Shown piece after piece: positions 52,887 through 62,416 of a DNA stretch of 64,000 bases. Position 1 is the first letter of the stretch; each line of letters starts with the position of its first letter. Source of the stretch: JADLGH01 sp964586675 (lineage in GTDB: Bacteria > Desulfobacterota_D > UBA1144 > Nemesobacterales > UBA2774); the NCBI GenBank assembly GCA_964586675.1, contig CAZPHQ010000001.1, positions 193,125 to 257,124 of the forward strand, given 5' to 3'. The notes beneath the pieces were generated by a model. It searched no databases and was not told the DNA's origin. It worked only from the letters and a program-made list of their open reading frames with translations. The translations under genes and the position numbers were made by a program.

Positions 52887-55800
52887 TTATTCGTCAGCCG
52901 AAGCCGCGGCCGGAACCGGGACTTCGAGAACAGGAACCTCGACGTCGATGTTCCTGTATATCGGGAGACCGGTACCCGCAGGTATGAGCCTGCCCATGAT
53001 AACGTTCTCCTTGAGTCCGCGGAGGTTGTCGGCCTTGCCTTCGCAGGCGGCCTCGGTGAGAACCCTTGTCGTCTCCTGGAACGACGCGGCCGAAAGCCAG
53101 CTGTCGGTGCTGAGAGACGCCCTCGTTATGCCGAGGAGGAGGGGCTCCGCCGACGCGGGCCTTCCGCCCTGCGCCAGCACCCTTTCGTTCTCCTCGAAGA
53201 AGATGTGCTTCTCGACCGCTTCCCCGACGAGGAGAATCGTATCTCCCGGGTCCTTTATCCTGACGCGCTTTAACATCTGCCTGACTATGGCCTCGATGTG
53301 CTTGTCGTTTATCTTAACGCCCTGGAGCCTGTAGACTTCCTGAATCTCGTCCACGAGGTACCTCGTAAGCGCGCGCTCCCCTCTTATGCGGAGGATATCG
53401 TGCGGATTGACGGAGCCGTCGACGAGCTGGTCGCCAGACGTAACGACTTCCCCTTCCCTCACGAGAACGTGCTTTCCTCTCGGTACGAGGTATTCTTTCT
53501 GCTCTCCGACCTCGGGGGTCACTACGACCCTTCTCTTACCCTTGAGGTCCTTACCGTAGCTCACGATACCGTCGATCTCGGTTACGACCGCCGGGTCTTT
53601 CGGTATCCTCGCTTCGAAGAGCTCGGCCACCCTCGGGAGACCGCCCGTGATGTCCTTGGTCTTAGCAGTGGCTCTCGCTATTTTGGCCACGACGTCTCCC
53701 GCGTTAACGGTGTCGCCTTCGTTGACCTCGATGATGGCCCCTATGGGAAGCGAGTACTGTATGCTCCTGCCGTCGTCGGTGTGTATGACGAGGCCGGGGT
53801 GAACTTCCAGGTTCTTGGATTCTATGACTACCTTCTTGTAAATACCGGTGACTTCGTCGACCTGCTCTTTCAAGGTTATACCCTGCTCGAGATCGACGAA
53901 ACCGACCTTCCCGTCGAATTCTGATATAAACGGAGTGGTGTACGGGTCCCATTCCGCGAGTAGCTGTCCTTCTTTAACCTTCTGCTCGTCGGCGATCTTC
54001 AGCTTCGCGCCGAGTGCGAGCGGGTAGCGCTCCCTCTCGTAGCCCTTGTCGTCCACGATTATAAGCGTTCCGGTACGGTTGATGACTACGAAGCTTCCGT
54101 CTTTTGTCTCGACCGTCCTTACGCTCTGGAACTTTACGGTTCCTTCATGCGTCGCCTCGAGCGTGCTTTCCGCAGCCCTCTGGCTCGCGGCGCCTCCGAT
54201 GTGAAACGTTCTCATCGTAAGCTGCGTTCCCGGCTCGCCGATCGACTGTGCCGCGATGATTCCGACGGCCTCGCCGATGTTGACGAGCTTACCGGTTGCG
54301 AGGTTTCTGCCGTAGCAGAGCGCGCAAACGCCTATGCGGGTTTCGCAGGTGAGAACCGACCTTATCTTTATCTCGGTCACGCTCCCGGCCTCGTCTATCC
54401 TGGCCGCCGCCTGTTCGTCGATTTCCTGGTTCGGGCGGATTATGATGTCGCCGCTTACAGGATCGGCTATCTCGTCGAGGGAAACCCTTCCAAGCACCCT
54501 GTCGCCGACGCGCTCTATTATCTCGCCGCCTTCGACTAGGTCGCTAACGGTTATGCCTTCTACCGTTCCGCAGTCGTATTCCTTTATCATGACGTCCTGC
54601 GCGACGTCGATGAGCCTTCTCGTCAGGTAGCCCGCGTTCGCCGTCTTGAGCGCCGTGTCCGCAAGTCCTTTTCTCGCGCCGTGCGTCGAGATGAAGTACT
54701 GGAGAACCGTCAGCCCTTCCCTGAAGTTAGACGTGATCGGAGTCTCGATGATTTCGCCCGAAGGCTTGGCCATAAGGCCCCTCATGCCGGCGAGCTGCCG
54801 GACCTGGGTCTGGCTTCCCCTCGCACCCGAATCGATCATCATGTATATAGGGTTCGAGCTCGCGCCCCTTTTAACGGTGCCGTCGTCGCCTAGTATCTCT
54901 TCGTACGAGATATCTCTCATCATTTCCTGGGCGACGTCGTCGCTCGTCCTCGCCCAGATGTCGATTACCTTGTTATATCTCTCGCCGTCCGTTATGAGGC
55001 CGTGAGAGTACTGGTTCTGAACCTTTACGACTTCGTCCTGGGCCTTCTGGAGAAGCTCTTTCTTCCTCACCGGAATGCTCATGTCGTCTATCGATATCGA
55101 TATTCCGGCCTTGGTCGAATACTTGAACCCGAGCGTCCTCATACGGTCGGCCAGGATCACGGTATTCTTTCCGCCCGCCATCCTGAAGCAGGTGTCGACG
55201 AGCTCCTCGATGGCCCTCTTTGTCATGACCCTGTTCACGAGCTCGAACGGTATGTCCCTCGGCATGATGTTGTAAAGTATCACGCGTCCGGCCGTCGTTT
55301 CGTAGAGCTTCCCGTTTACGCGCACCTTTATCTTCGCGTGTATGCCTATCTCGCCCGAGTCGTACGCCATGTGCACTTCGTCGATGCCGGAGAATATCTT
55401 GCCGTCTCCCTTGTCCTCCGCCATGTCCCTCGTCATGTAGTAGATGCCGAGGACGATGTCCTGCGTCGGGAGGATTATCGGCTTTCCGTGCGCCGGCGAG
55501 AGAATGTTGTTCGTCGACATGACGAGCGCCCTGCACTCCGTCTGCGCCTCTATCGAAAGGGGCACGTGAACGGCCATCTGGTCGCCGTCGAAGTCCGCGT
55601 TATAGGCCGGGCAGACGAGCGGGTGAATCTGTATAGCCTTGTCTTCGATGAGTATCGGCTCGAACGCCTGGATGCTGAGCCTGTGGAGCGTGGGCGCGCG
55701 GTTCAGCAGCACCGGGTGCTCCTTTATAACTTCGTCGAGGGCGTCCCATACTATCGGGGCCTCCTGCTCGACGAGCTTCTTCGCAATTTTTATGGTGGCG

Positions 55801-56969
55801 GCGGCCCCCCACTTTTCGAGCTTCTGGTAGATGAACGGCCTGAAAAGCTCGAGGCCCATCTGCTTCGGAATGCCGCACTGGTGGAGCCTCAGCTCCGGGC
55901 CGACGGTAATAACCGAGCGGCCGGAATAGTCCACCCTCTTACCAAGAAGATTCTGCCTGAACCTTCCCTGCTTACCTTTTATAATGTCGCTCAAGCTCTT
56001 GAGCGGCCTGTGGTTGTGCCCGAGAACCGGCCTTCCCCTTCTCCCGTTTTCGAGGAGGGCGTCGACCGACTCCTGGAGCATCCTCTTCTCGTTCCTGACG
56101 ATGATGTCGGGGGCGCCGAGCTCTAGGAGCTTTTTAAGCCTGTTGTTCCTGTTTATGACTCGCCTGTAGAGGTCGTTGAGGTCGGACGTCGCGAACCTTC
56201 CGCCGTCCAGCGGAACGAGCGGCCTTAAGTCCGGCGGCAGCACCGGGATCCTCGTAAGGATCATCCACTCGGGACGGTTCTTAGACTTCCTGAAGGCCTC
56301 GCATATACGGAGCCTCTTGGCGATCCTCGCCCTCTTTATCGGAGAGGAGGTGTTTTTCATTTCGTGCCTGAGCTGCTCGGAGAGCTCGACGAGGTCGATC
56401 TTCTTCAGCATCTCCCTTATCGTCTCGGCCCCCATGCCGACCTTGAAGCTGTGGCCGTAATCCTCGACGGCCTTTCTGTACTTGTCCTCGCTCAGAACCT
56501 CGCCGAACTTAAGGCTCGTGTTCCCCGGATCGAGGACGACGTAAGACTCGTAGTAAAGGGTCTTTTCGAGGTCCTTTAATGTCATGTCGAGCAGCATCCC
56601 TATACGAGACGGTATGCTTCTAAGGAACCATATGTGCGCCACGGGCGAAGAAAGCTCTATGTGAGCCATCCTTTCCCTCCTGACCTTGGAGGAGATGACC
56701 TCGACGCCGCACTTCTCGCACGTGATTCCCCTGTGTTTCAGTCTTTTGTATTTACCGCACGTGCATTCGTAGTCCTTCACCGGGCCGAAAATCTTGGCGC
56801 AGAAAAGCCCGCTCCTTTCCGGCTTGAAGGTCCTGTAGTTTATGGTCTCCGGCTTTCTCACCTCGCCGTGAGACCAATCCTTTATCTTTTCGGGAGAAGC
56901 TATCGAAATCTTGACAGCCGAATACTCCGATGGGTTCTTCGGCTTTTCAAATAGTGTATCTACGTCCAC
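52887..56969 (-). CDS. rpoC: RNA polymerase subunit beta'
   Basis: The 1360-residue beta' subunit. The N-terminal zinc site lies in CTCGKYKRLKHRGITCEKCG (~69-88), the catalytic Mg2+ motif is NADFDGDQM, and the second zinc motif is in CETRIGVCALCYGRNLA. The bridge helix and trigger loop region follow (AQSIGEPGTQLTMRTFHIGG). The start is GTG at 56969 with a strong GGGAGGGAGACAAC upstream. It is separate from rpoB by 26 nt and ends the operon. No inserted lineage domain is obvious from the length. Confidence 0.98.
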   Translation of the reverse strand: MDVDTLFEKPKNPSEYSAVKISIASPEKIKDWSHGEVRKPETINYRTFKPERSGLFCAKIFGPVKDYECTCGKYKRLKHRGITCEKCGVEVISSKVRRERMAHIELSSPVAHIWFLRSIPSRIGMLLDMTLKDLEKTLYYESYVVLDPGNTSLKFGEVLSEDKYRKAVEDYGHSFKVGMGAETIREMLKKIDLVELSEQLRHEMKNTSSPIKRARIAKRLRICEAFRKSKNRPEWMILTRIPVLPPDLRPLVPLDGGRFATSDLNDLYRRVINRNNRLKKLLELGAPDIIVRNEKRMLQESVDALLENGRRGRPVLGHNHRPLKSLSDIIKGKQGRFRQNLLGKRVDYSGRSVITVGPELRLHQCGIPKQMGLELFRPFIYQKLEKWGAAATIKIAKKLVEQEAPIVWDALDEVIKEHPVLLNRAPTLHRLSIQAFEPILIEDKAIQIHPLVCPAYNADFDGDQMAVHVPLSIEAQTECRALVMSTNNILSPAHGKPIILPTQDIVLGIYYMTRDMAEDKGDGKIFSGIDEVHMAYDSGEIGIHAKIKVRVNGKLYETTAGRVILYNIMPRDIPFELVNRVMTKRAIEELVDTCFRMAGGKNTVILADRMRTLGFKYSTKAGISISIDDMSIPVRKKELLQKAQDEVVKVQNQYSHGLITDGERYNKVIDIWARTSDDVAQEMMRDISYEEILGDDGTVKRGASSNPIYMMIDSGARGSQTQVRQLAGMRGLMAKPSGEIIETPITSNFREGLTVLQYFISTHGARKGLADTALKTANAGYLTRRLIDVAQDVMIKEYDCGTVEGITVSDLVEGGEIIERVGDRVLGRVSLDEIADPVSGDIIIRPNQEIDEQAAARIDEAGSVTEIKIRSVLTCETRIGVCALCYGRNLATGKLVNIGEAVGIIAAQSIGEPGTQLTMRTFHIGGAASQRAAESTLEATHEGTVKFQSVRTVETKDGSFVVINRTGTLIIVDDKGYERERYPLALGAKLKIADEQKVKEGQLLAEWDPYTTPFISEFDGKVGFVDLEQGITLKEQVDEVTGIYKKVVIESKNLEVHPGLVIHTDDGRSIQYSLPIGAIIEVNEGDTVNAGDVVAKIARATAKTKDITGGLPRVAELFEARIPKDPAVVTEIDGIVSYGKDLKGKRRVVVTPEVGEQKEYLVPRGKHVLVREGEVVTSGDQLVDGSVNPHDILRIRGERALTRYLVDEIQEVYRLQGVKINDKHIEAIVRQMLKRVRIKDPGDTILLVGEAVEKHIFFEENERVLAQGGRPASAEPLLLGITRASLSTDSWLSAASFQETTRVLTEAACEGKADNLRGLKENVIMGRLIPAGTGLPIYRNIDVEVPVLEVPVPAAASADE

Positions 56970-56995
56970 GTTGTCTCCCTCCCTATTTGTTTGAT

Positions 56996-59900
56996 TTATT
57001 CCCTTCCGAGCTCTTCTTCCTCGAGAAGGTCAATGTCGAGCGCAAGCGCCTGCAGCTCTTTCTGCAGGACCTTGAAAGACTCCGGCAGCCCGGGCTCGAA
57101 GTTCATGTCGCCCTTGACTATCGAATCGAAAATCCTCGTCCTTCCTATTACGTCGTCAGATTTCACTGTCAGAAATTCCTGGAGCGTATACGACGCGCCG
57201 TACGCTTCGAGTGCCCACACCTCCATTTCCCCGAGCCTCTGTCCGCCGAAGTGGGCCTTTCCGCCGAGGGGCTGCTGGGTAACGAGCGAATACGGCCCGA
57301 TTGCCCTGGCGTGTATCTTCTCCTCGACAAGGTGATGGAGCTTCAGCATGTACATGACGCCGACCGTGACCTTCTGGTCGAAGGGCTCTCCGGTCTGGCC
57401 GTCGAATAGTATGGTCTTTCCGTCCTCCGGAAGACCTGTGTTCCTGAGCATGTTCTTGATCTCTTCTTCCGACGCGCCGTCGAACACGGGGGACTTCACC
57501 GGTATACCGTGGCGGAGCCTCCTCGCGACCATCAGGACCTCGTCGTCGTCGAGATTGTCTATCAGTTTTATGACTTCCGGAGAAGTGTATATCTCTTTCA
57601 GCTTCGTCTTGAGCGCCGCCGGGCTGAACTCTCTTTCCATAATCTCGTTAAGCTGGTTCCCGAGGGCCTTCGCTCCCCAGCCGAGGTGCGTTTCGAGCAC
57701 CTGGCCGACGTTCATTCGAGAAGGCACGCCGAGGGGGTTCAGTATCATATCCACTGGCGCGCCGTCGGGGAGATAGGGCATATCTTCCTCGGCGAGAATC
57801 TTCGATATGACGCCCTTGTTCCCGTGCCGGCCGGCCATCTTGTCGCCCACCTGGAGCTTCCTCTTGACGGCTATGTCCACCTTAACGACCTTAAGCACTC
57901 CCGGCGGAAGCTCGTCGGGCTTTGTAAGCTTCGATATGCGCTGCTCGTAGACGACGTTTGTAAGGTCTATCTGTTCGAGCGTCCTTTCGACAATGCGCTT
58001 TATCTCGGCCTCTATCTCGTCGCCTTTTTCAACGGTTATGTCCGCGAACTTTTCGAAGGGTATCGATTTCAGAATCTCTTCCGTTACCTTGTCCCCTTTC
58101 TTGAGCACGGTCTTTCTCGAAACCGTGAGCTTGGCCGAAGACACCTTCCCCGATACGAGGGCCTTGACCCTCTCGTAGGCGTCGTCCTTAAGTATCTTGA
58201 CTTCGTCTTCCCTGTCCTGCTTTAAGCGGGTGACCTCGAAGTCTTCAATGCTCTTGGCCCTCTCGTCCTTATCGACGACTCGGGATATGAGCATTTTCAC
58301 ATCTATGACAGTTCCGTAAATTCCGGGTGAAGCCCTTAAAGACGTGTCTTTTACGTCTCCGGCCTTGTCCCCGAATATGGCCCTCAGGAGCCTTTCCTCA
58401 GGGGAAAGCTGGGTCTCGCCCTTGGGCGAAATCTTGCCGACGATAATGTCGCCGGGCTTTACTTCCGCCCCTACCCTTATGATACCGCTCTCGTCAAGGT
58501 TACGGAGGGCGTCTTCGCTGACGTTGGGGATGTCGCGCGTTATCTCTTCACGCCCGAGCTTAGTTTCGCGCGCGATACACTCGACTTCCTCTATGTGTAT
58601 TGACGTGAAGCTGTCTTCCTTGGCGAGCCTTTCGCTCATTAGAATTGCGTCTTCAAAGTTGTATCCGCCCCACGGCATGAACGCCACGAGGACGTTCTGC
58701 CCAAGCGCAAGCTCGCCGAAATCGGTCGAAGGACCGTCGGCTATGACCTGCCCCGCGCTTACGGGCTGGCCTTTCTTGACTATCGGCTGCTGGTTCCAGC
58801 AGGTGCTCTGGTTCGACTTCTGGAACTTGAGCAGGTTGTACATATCGACGCCCGCTTCGGTGCCCGAGGTTTCGCCAGTCGCGCTTACGACTATCCTCGA
58901 GGAGTCGACGTACTCGACTATGCCTTCTCTCTTCGCGAGGACCGCTACGCCCGAATCCTTGGCGACAGTGCTTTCGAAGCCCGTGCCGACGAGCGGGGCG
59001 CTCGTGCGAATGAGCGGAACCGCCTGGCGCTGCATGTTGGCGCCCATGAGGGCCCGGTTGGCGTCGTCGTGCTCGAGGAACGGTATCAGCGACGCGGAGA
59101 CGGAAACGAGCTGGGACGGGGAAACGTCCATCAGCTCAACCTTCTCCCGCTCGACCATCATGAATTCGCCGCCGTGCCTTGCCGAAATGAATTCCGAGGT
59201 AAAATTGCCGTTCTTGTCCAGAGGGGCGTTAGCCTGGGCAATAATGTATTTTTCCTCGGCGAGCGCGTTCATATAGACTATCTCGTCCGTAACGCGGGCG
59301 TCCTTGACTACCCTGTATGGCGTCTGTATGAATCCGAACTCGTTGATTTTTCCATACGTGCTGAGGCTCGATATAAGACCGATGTTCGGGCCTTCCGGGG
59401 TCTCGATCGGGCATATCCTGCCGTAGTGCGAGGAATGAACGTCCCTCACCTCGAAACCCGCCCTCTCTCTCGTTAGACCGCCGGGGCCGAGGGCGCTCAG
59501 CCTTCTCTTGTGCGTTATTTCCGAAAGCGGGTTCGTCTGGTCCATGAACTGCGAAAGCTGACCCGTGGCGAAGAACTCCTTCACCACAGCGATGACCGTT
59601 TTCGGAATCAGAAGCTCGCTCGGCATGAGGTTTTCGACGGCCTGGTAGCCCATCTTTTCCTTGACGGAGCGGGCCAGCCTTTCGAGGCCGTGATAGAAGC
59701 GGTCTTCTATCAGCTCGCCTACCGTGCGGACCCTCCTGTTGCCCAGGTGGTCGATGTCGTCCGTCGTCCCCTTTCCTCCCCTGAGACCGAGGAGATATCT
59801 TACCGTCTCCATTATGTCTTCGGTCGTCAGCGTGGACACGTCGTCCGGTATGCCGTGGTTGAGCTTGTAGTTGATCTTGAGACGCCCGACCTGGGAAAGC

Positions 59901-61108
59901 CTGTAGGTGTCGGGATTGAAAAACATGTTGTCGAAGAACGACTGCGCCACGTTCAGCGTCGGCGGGTCGGTCGGCCTGAATTTTTTGTATATCTCGGTTA
60001 TCGAGTCCTCGCGGGTCTTCACCTTATCCGCAAGAACCGTGCTCCTGAGAGACGCGACTACCGATATGTTGTCGATGTAAAATACGTCGAACTCGCTTAC
60101 GTCCGCGCTTTTTATGAGATCCAGCTTCTGGTCCGTTATAGTCTCGTTGAAGTTGACTATGACCTCTCCCGTCTTTTTATCGACGATGTCTGTCGCGGCG
60201 TACCTGTCGATAAGCTCGGACGAATCTATGGGAACGATGTCAATGTTGGCGCGTTTCAGCTTTTCGACTATGTTCCTTACGAAGCGCCTTCCCTTCTTGA
60301 CGACAACCTCGCCTGTCGACGGGTCGGTTATGTCGGCGCTCGCCCTCTGCGAGGCGAGAACGTCGTGGTTCACCTTTTTGCTCATTTCGCCGGGGCCGAT
60401 GTAGATCGTCTCGACCGGGTAGAAGTACTGCATTATCTGCCTGTCGTTATAGCCGAGTGCCTTTAGGAGCACGCTTACCAGGAACTTTTTCTTCCTGTCT
60501 ATCCTCACATGGAGGAGGTCCTTGGAATCGAATTCGAAATCTATCCACCTGCCGTCGTGCGGGACTATCCTCGCGGAGAAAGAAGACCTGCCGGAGCCGG
60601 TGTCCTTGTTCCTTACCTGGTCGAAGAAAACGCCCGGGGAGCGGTGGAGCTGGTTTACGATAACCCTCTCCGTTCCGTTCACGATGAAAGAGCCGTTCGG
60701 GGTCATGAGAGGAATCTCTCCGAAATAGACCTCCTGCTCCTTGACGTCCCTTATGGTGCGCTCCTCTCCGGATTCCGTGTCCCATATGACGAGCCTGAAG
60801 GTGACGTAGAGCGGGGCCACGTAGGTATAACCCTTGAGCCTGCACTCCTGCGCCTCGTATTTCGGCCTGTCGAACCTGTAGCCTATATACTCGAGCGAGG
60901 CCTTATCGTTATAGTCCTCTATCGGGAATACGGTTTTAAAGGCATTGTGAAGGCCTACGTCCAGACGGTCCTCCGGCTTAACGTCCGCCTGGAGAAACTC
61001 GTGGTAGGACTTGACCTGCACTTCCAGAAGGTGAGGTATCTCGAGGATAGATGGTAATTTCGAAAAACTTTTTCTCAGTTTATAGGATTCCAGACCATCA
61101 AGGCTCAA
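56996..61108 (-). CDS. rpoB: RNA polymerase subunit beta
   Basis: The 1370-residue beta subunit. Core motifs are [33 protein letters not shown]-type rifampicin-pocket residues (as [15 protein letters not shown] with [12 protein letters not shown]), [24 protein letters not shown]-like, [11 protein letters not shown], and [37 protein letters not shown] near the end. The gene starts at TTG (61108), with GGGGGGTAAGTAAC before it, since the conserved N-terminal [15 protein letters not shown] frame has no nearby ATG; an upstream ATG is out of frame and stops after four codons. The 253-nt gap from rplL may hold a processing or attenuation site. Confidence 0.98.
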   Translation of the reverse strand: [1370 protein letters not shown]

Positions 61109-61299
61109 CGTTACTTACCCCCCATATGTGTATTTAACACCTGCTTCCTTTAAATGTGGCAGTTAAATCCTCTCGGCAAAAAGGCATAGCTCCGCATAGA
61201 CCGCTTAGAAAGCGTTCGCTCGCGTCAAAACCGATAATCTATCCGAGAATGGATGCATAGATTATTAGTAGATGTAAGGTCGGAAATTAGGTATATATA

Positions 61300-61334
61300 A
61301 ATATCAGTCAGCCGTTTTGACAATAACTGATATT
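61300..61334 (-). other. Hairpin in the rplL-rpoB intergenic region
   Basis: Perfect 9-nt AT-rich arms (61300-61308 and 61326-61334) around a 17-nt loop, 28 nt after the rplL stop on the minus strand, followed by TTATATATACC. It resembles the attenuator/RNase III region known between rplL and rpoB in Escherichia coli by position, but the sequence is different and its function is inferred. The rest of the 253-nt gap to rpoB is AT-rich without another gene. Confidence 0.45.
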
Positions 61335-61361
61335 ATAGTATACCGGCTTTCCGGAAAAAAC

Positions 61362-61754
61362 CTAATTGACTTCTACTTCGGCGCCGGACTCTTCGAGCTT
61401 CTTCTTTACGTTTTCGGCTTCCTGCTTGTCTACACCTTCTTTTACCGGCTTGGGGGCGCCTTCTACAAGCTCCTTGGCTTCCTTGAGACCGAGCGAGGTT
61501 ACTTCCCTGACGGCCTTAATGACCTGGATCTTGTTCGCTCCCGCAGCCTTGAGGATAACGTTGAACTCGGTCTTTTCGACCTGCTCCGCCGCCGCCTCGC
61601 CGCCTCCAGCGCCTGGAGCCGCCGCAACCGCTATCTGGGGGGCCGCAGCCTTAACGTCGAACTTTACTTCGATTTCCTTTATCAGCTCCGAAATTTCGAG
61701 CATGCTAGCCTTGCCGAGATATTCGATGACGTCACTTCTCGTAATGTCAGCCAT
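61362..61754 (-). CDS. rplL: 50S ribosomal protein L7/L12
   Basis: L7/L12 (130 residues), the stalk protein that recruits translation factors. It has the N-terminal dimerisation helices, an Ala/Gly-rich flexible hinge (AAPGAGGGEAAAE), and the C-terminal factor-binding domain with KIQVIKAVREVTSLGLKEAKELVEGAPK. AAGGAGG precedes the ATG. It follows rplJ by 54 nt. The length is normal. Confidence 0.98.
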   Translation of the reverse strand: MADITRSDVIEYLGKASMLEISELIKEIEVKFDVKAAAPQIAVAAAPGAGGGEAAAEQVEKTEFNVILKAAGANKIQVIKAVREVTSLGLKEAKELVEGAPKPVKEGVDKQEAENVKKKLEESGAEVEVN

Positions 61755-61808
61755 TGTCTAAAAACCTCCTTAGAATATATAAAAATATGACTTAACCTGC
61801 CTAAACGC

Positions 61809-62339
61809 TTAATTTCCTTCTTTTTCTTTCTTTTCCTTTACCGCGTCCAGCGCGTAAAGCACCTTGCTCTGCATCTGGTTGAGAGTACCGAGCAGGTTCG
61901 ACATCGGGGCCGCCAGGAGTCCTATAAACTGGGCTATGAGCTCCTGTCTCGAAGGCAGCCTGGATATATCCGTGATACCGCTCTCGCCGACCACCGTGCC
62001 CTCGACTATACCGCCCTTGAGCTTTAGGTTGGGAAGCTTCTTCGCGGAATCGACGAAGACCTTGGCCGCCGCGGAAGCGTCGCTTTCGCATATGGCCACG
62101 GCCGTCGGTCCCTCGAACAGCTCTTCGATGCGCTCGATCTCGGTATCCTTCGCGGCAATACGCAAAAGGGTGTTCTTAACGACCTTAAGATCTGTCCCGG
62201 CCTGCTGGAGGCTCTTCCGAAGCCCTTCGAGCTCCTTTACGGTCAGGCCCTTGTACTCGACGACCATAACCGAGGGATTGGCCTTGAAGACAACGCTGTA
62301 TTTTTCCACCAGCTCGTTTTTTGCAGCTTTAGTCAGCAT
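61809..62339 (-). CDS. rplJ: 50S ribosomal protein L10
   Basis: L10 (176 residues), the stalk base that binds 23S rRNA and L7/L12 dimers. VVEYKGLTVKELEGLRKSL and KVVKNTLLRIAA are typical, and the C-terminal helix (TLNQMQSKVLYALDAVKEKKEKEG) carries L7/L12. AAGGAG precedes the ATG. Its 77-nt leader after rplA holds two direct repeats and is short for a classical L10 autoregulatory structure. Confidence 0.97.
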   Translation of the reverse strand: MLTKAAKNELVEKYSVVFKANPSVMVVEYKGLTVKELEGLRKSLQQAGTDLKVVKNTLLRIAAKDTEIERIEELFEGPTAVAICESDASAAAKVFVDSAKKLPNLKLKGGIVEGTVVGESGITDISRLPSRQELIAQFIGLLAAPMSNLLGTLNQMQSKVLYALDAVKEKKEKEGN

Positions 62340-62350
62340 TGAACTACTCC

Positions 62351-62378
62351 TTGATCACTCACTTCTTTGATCACTCAC
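62351..62378 (-). repeat. Direct repeat in the rplJ leader
   Basis: TTGATCACTCAC occurs twice (62351-62362 and 62367-62378), 16 bp apart from start to start, directly before the rplJ ribosome-binding site. On the minus strand each copy reads GTGAGTGATCAA, and each is followed by AAGA or GGAG. It could be a simple slip duplication or part of the L10 leader. Confidence 0.6.
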
Positions 62379-62416
62379 TATTTCCTGAACCACCCGCGAT
62401 TTCCCGATAAGCGCTC

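Noticed and set aside
55002..56126. Long plus-strand open frame (374 codons) inside rpoC
   Set aside because: It is antisense to a conserved part of rpoC. Strong codon bias in this GC-rich genome removes stops from the opposite strand; the translation is Arg/Val/Glu-rich without a fold.
61343..61354. CCGG-CTTT-CCGG hairpin with A-run as a terminator after rplL
   Set aside because: The T-run is on the wrong side for minus-strand transcription, and the stem is only four base pairs.
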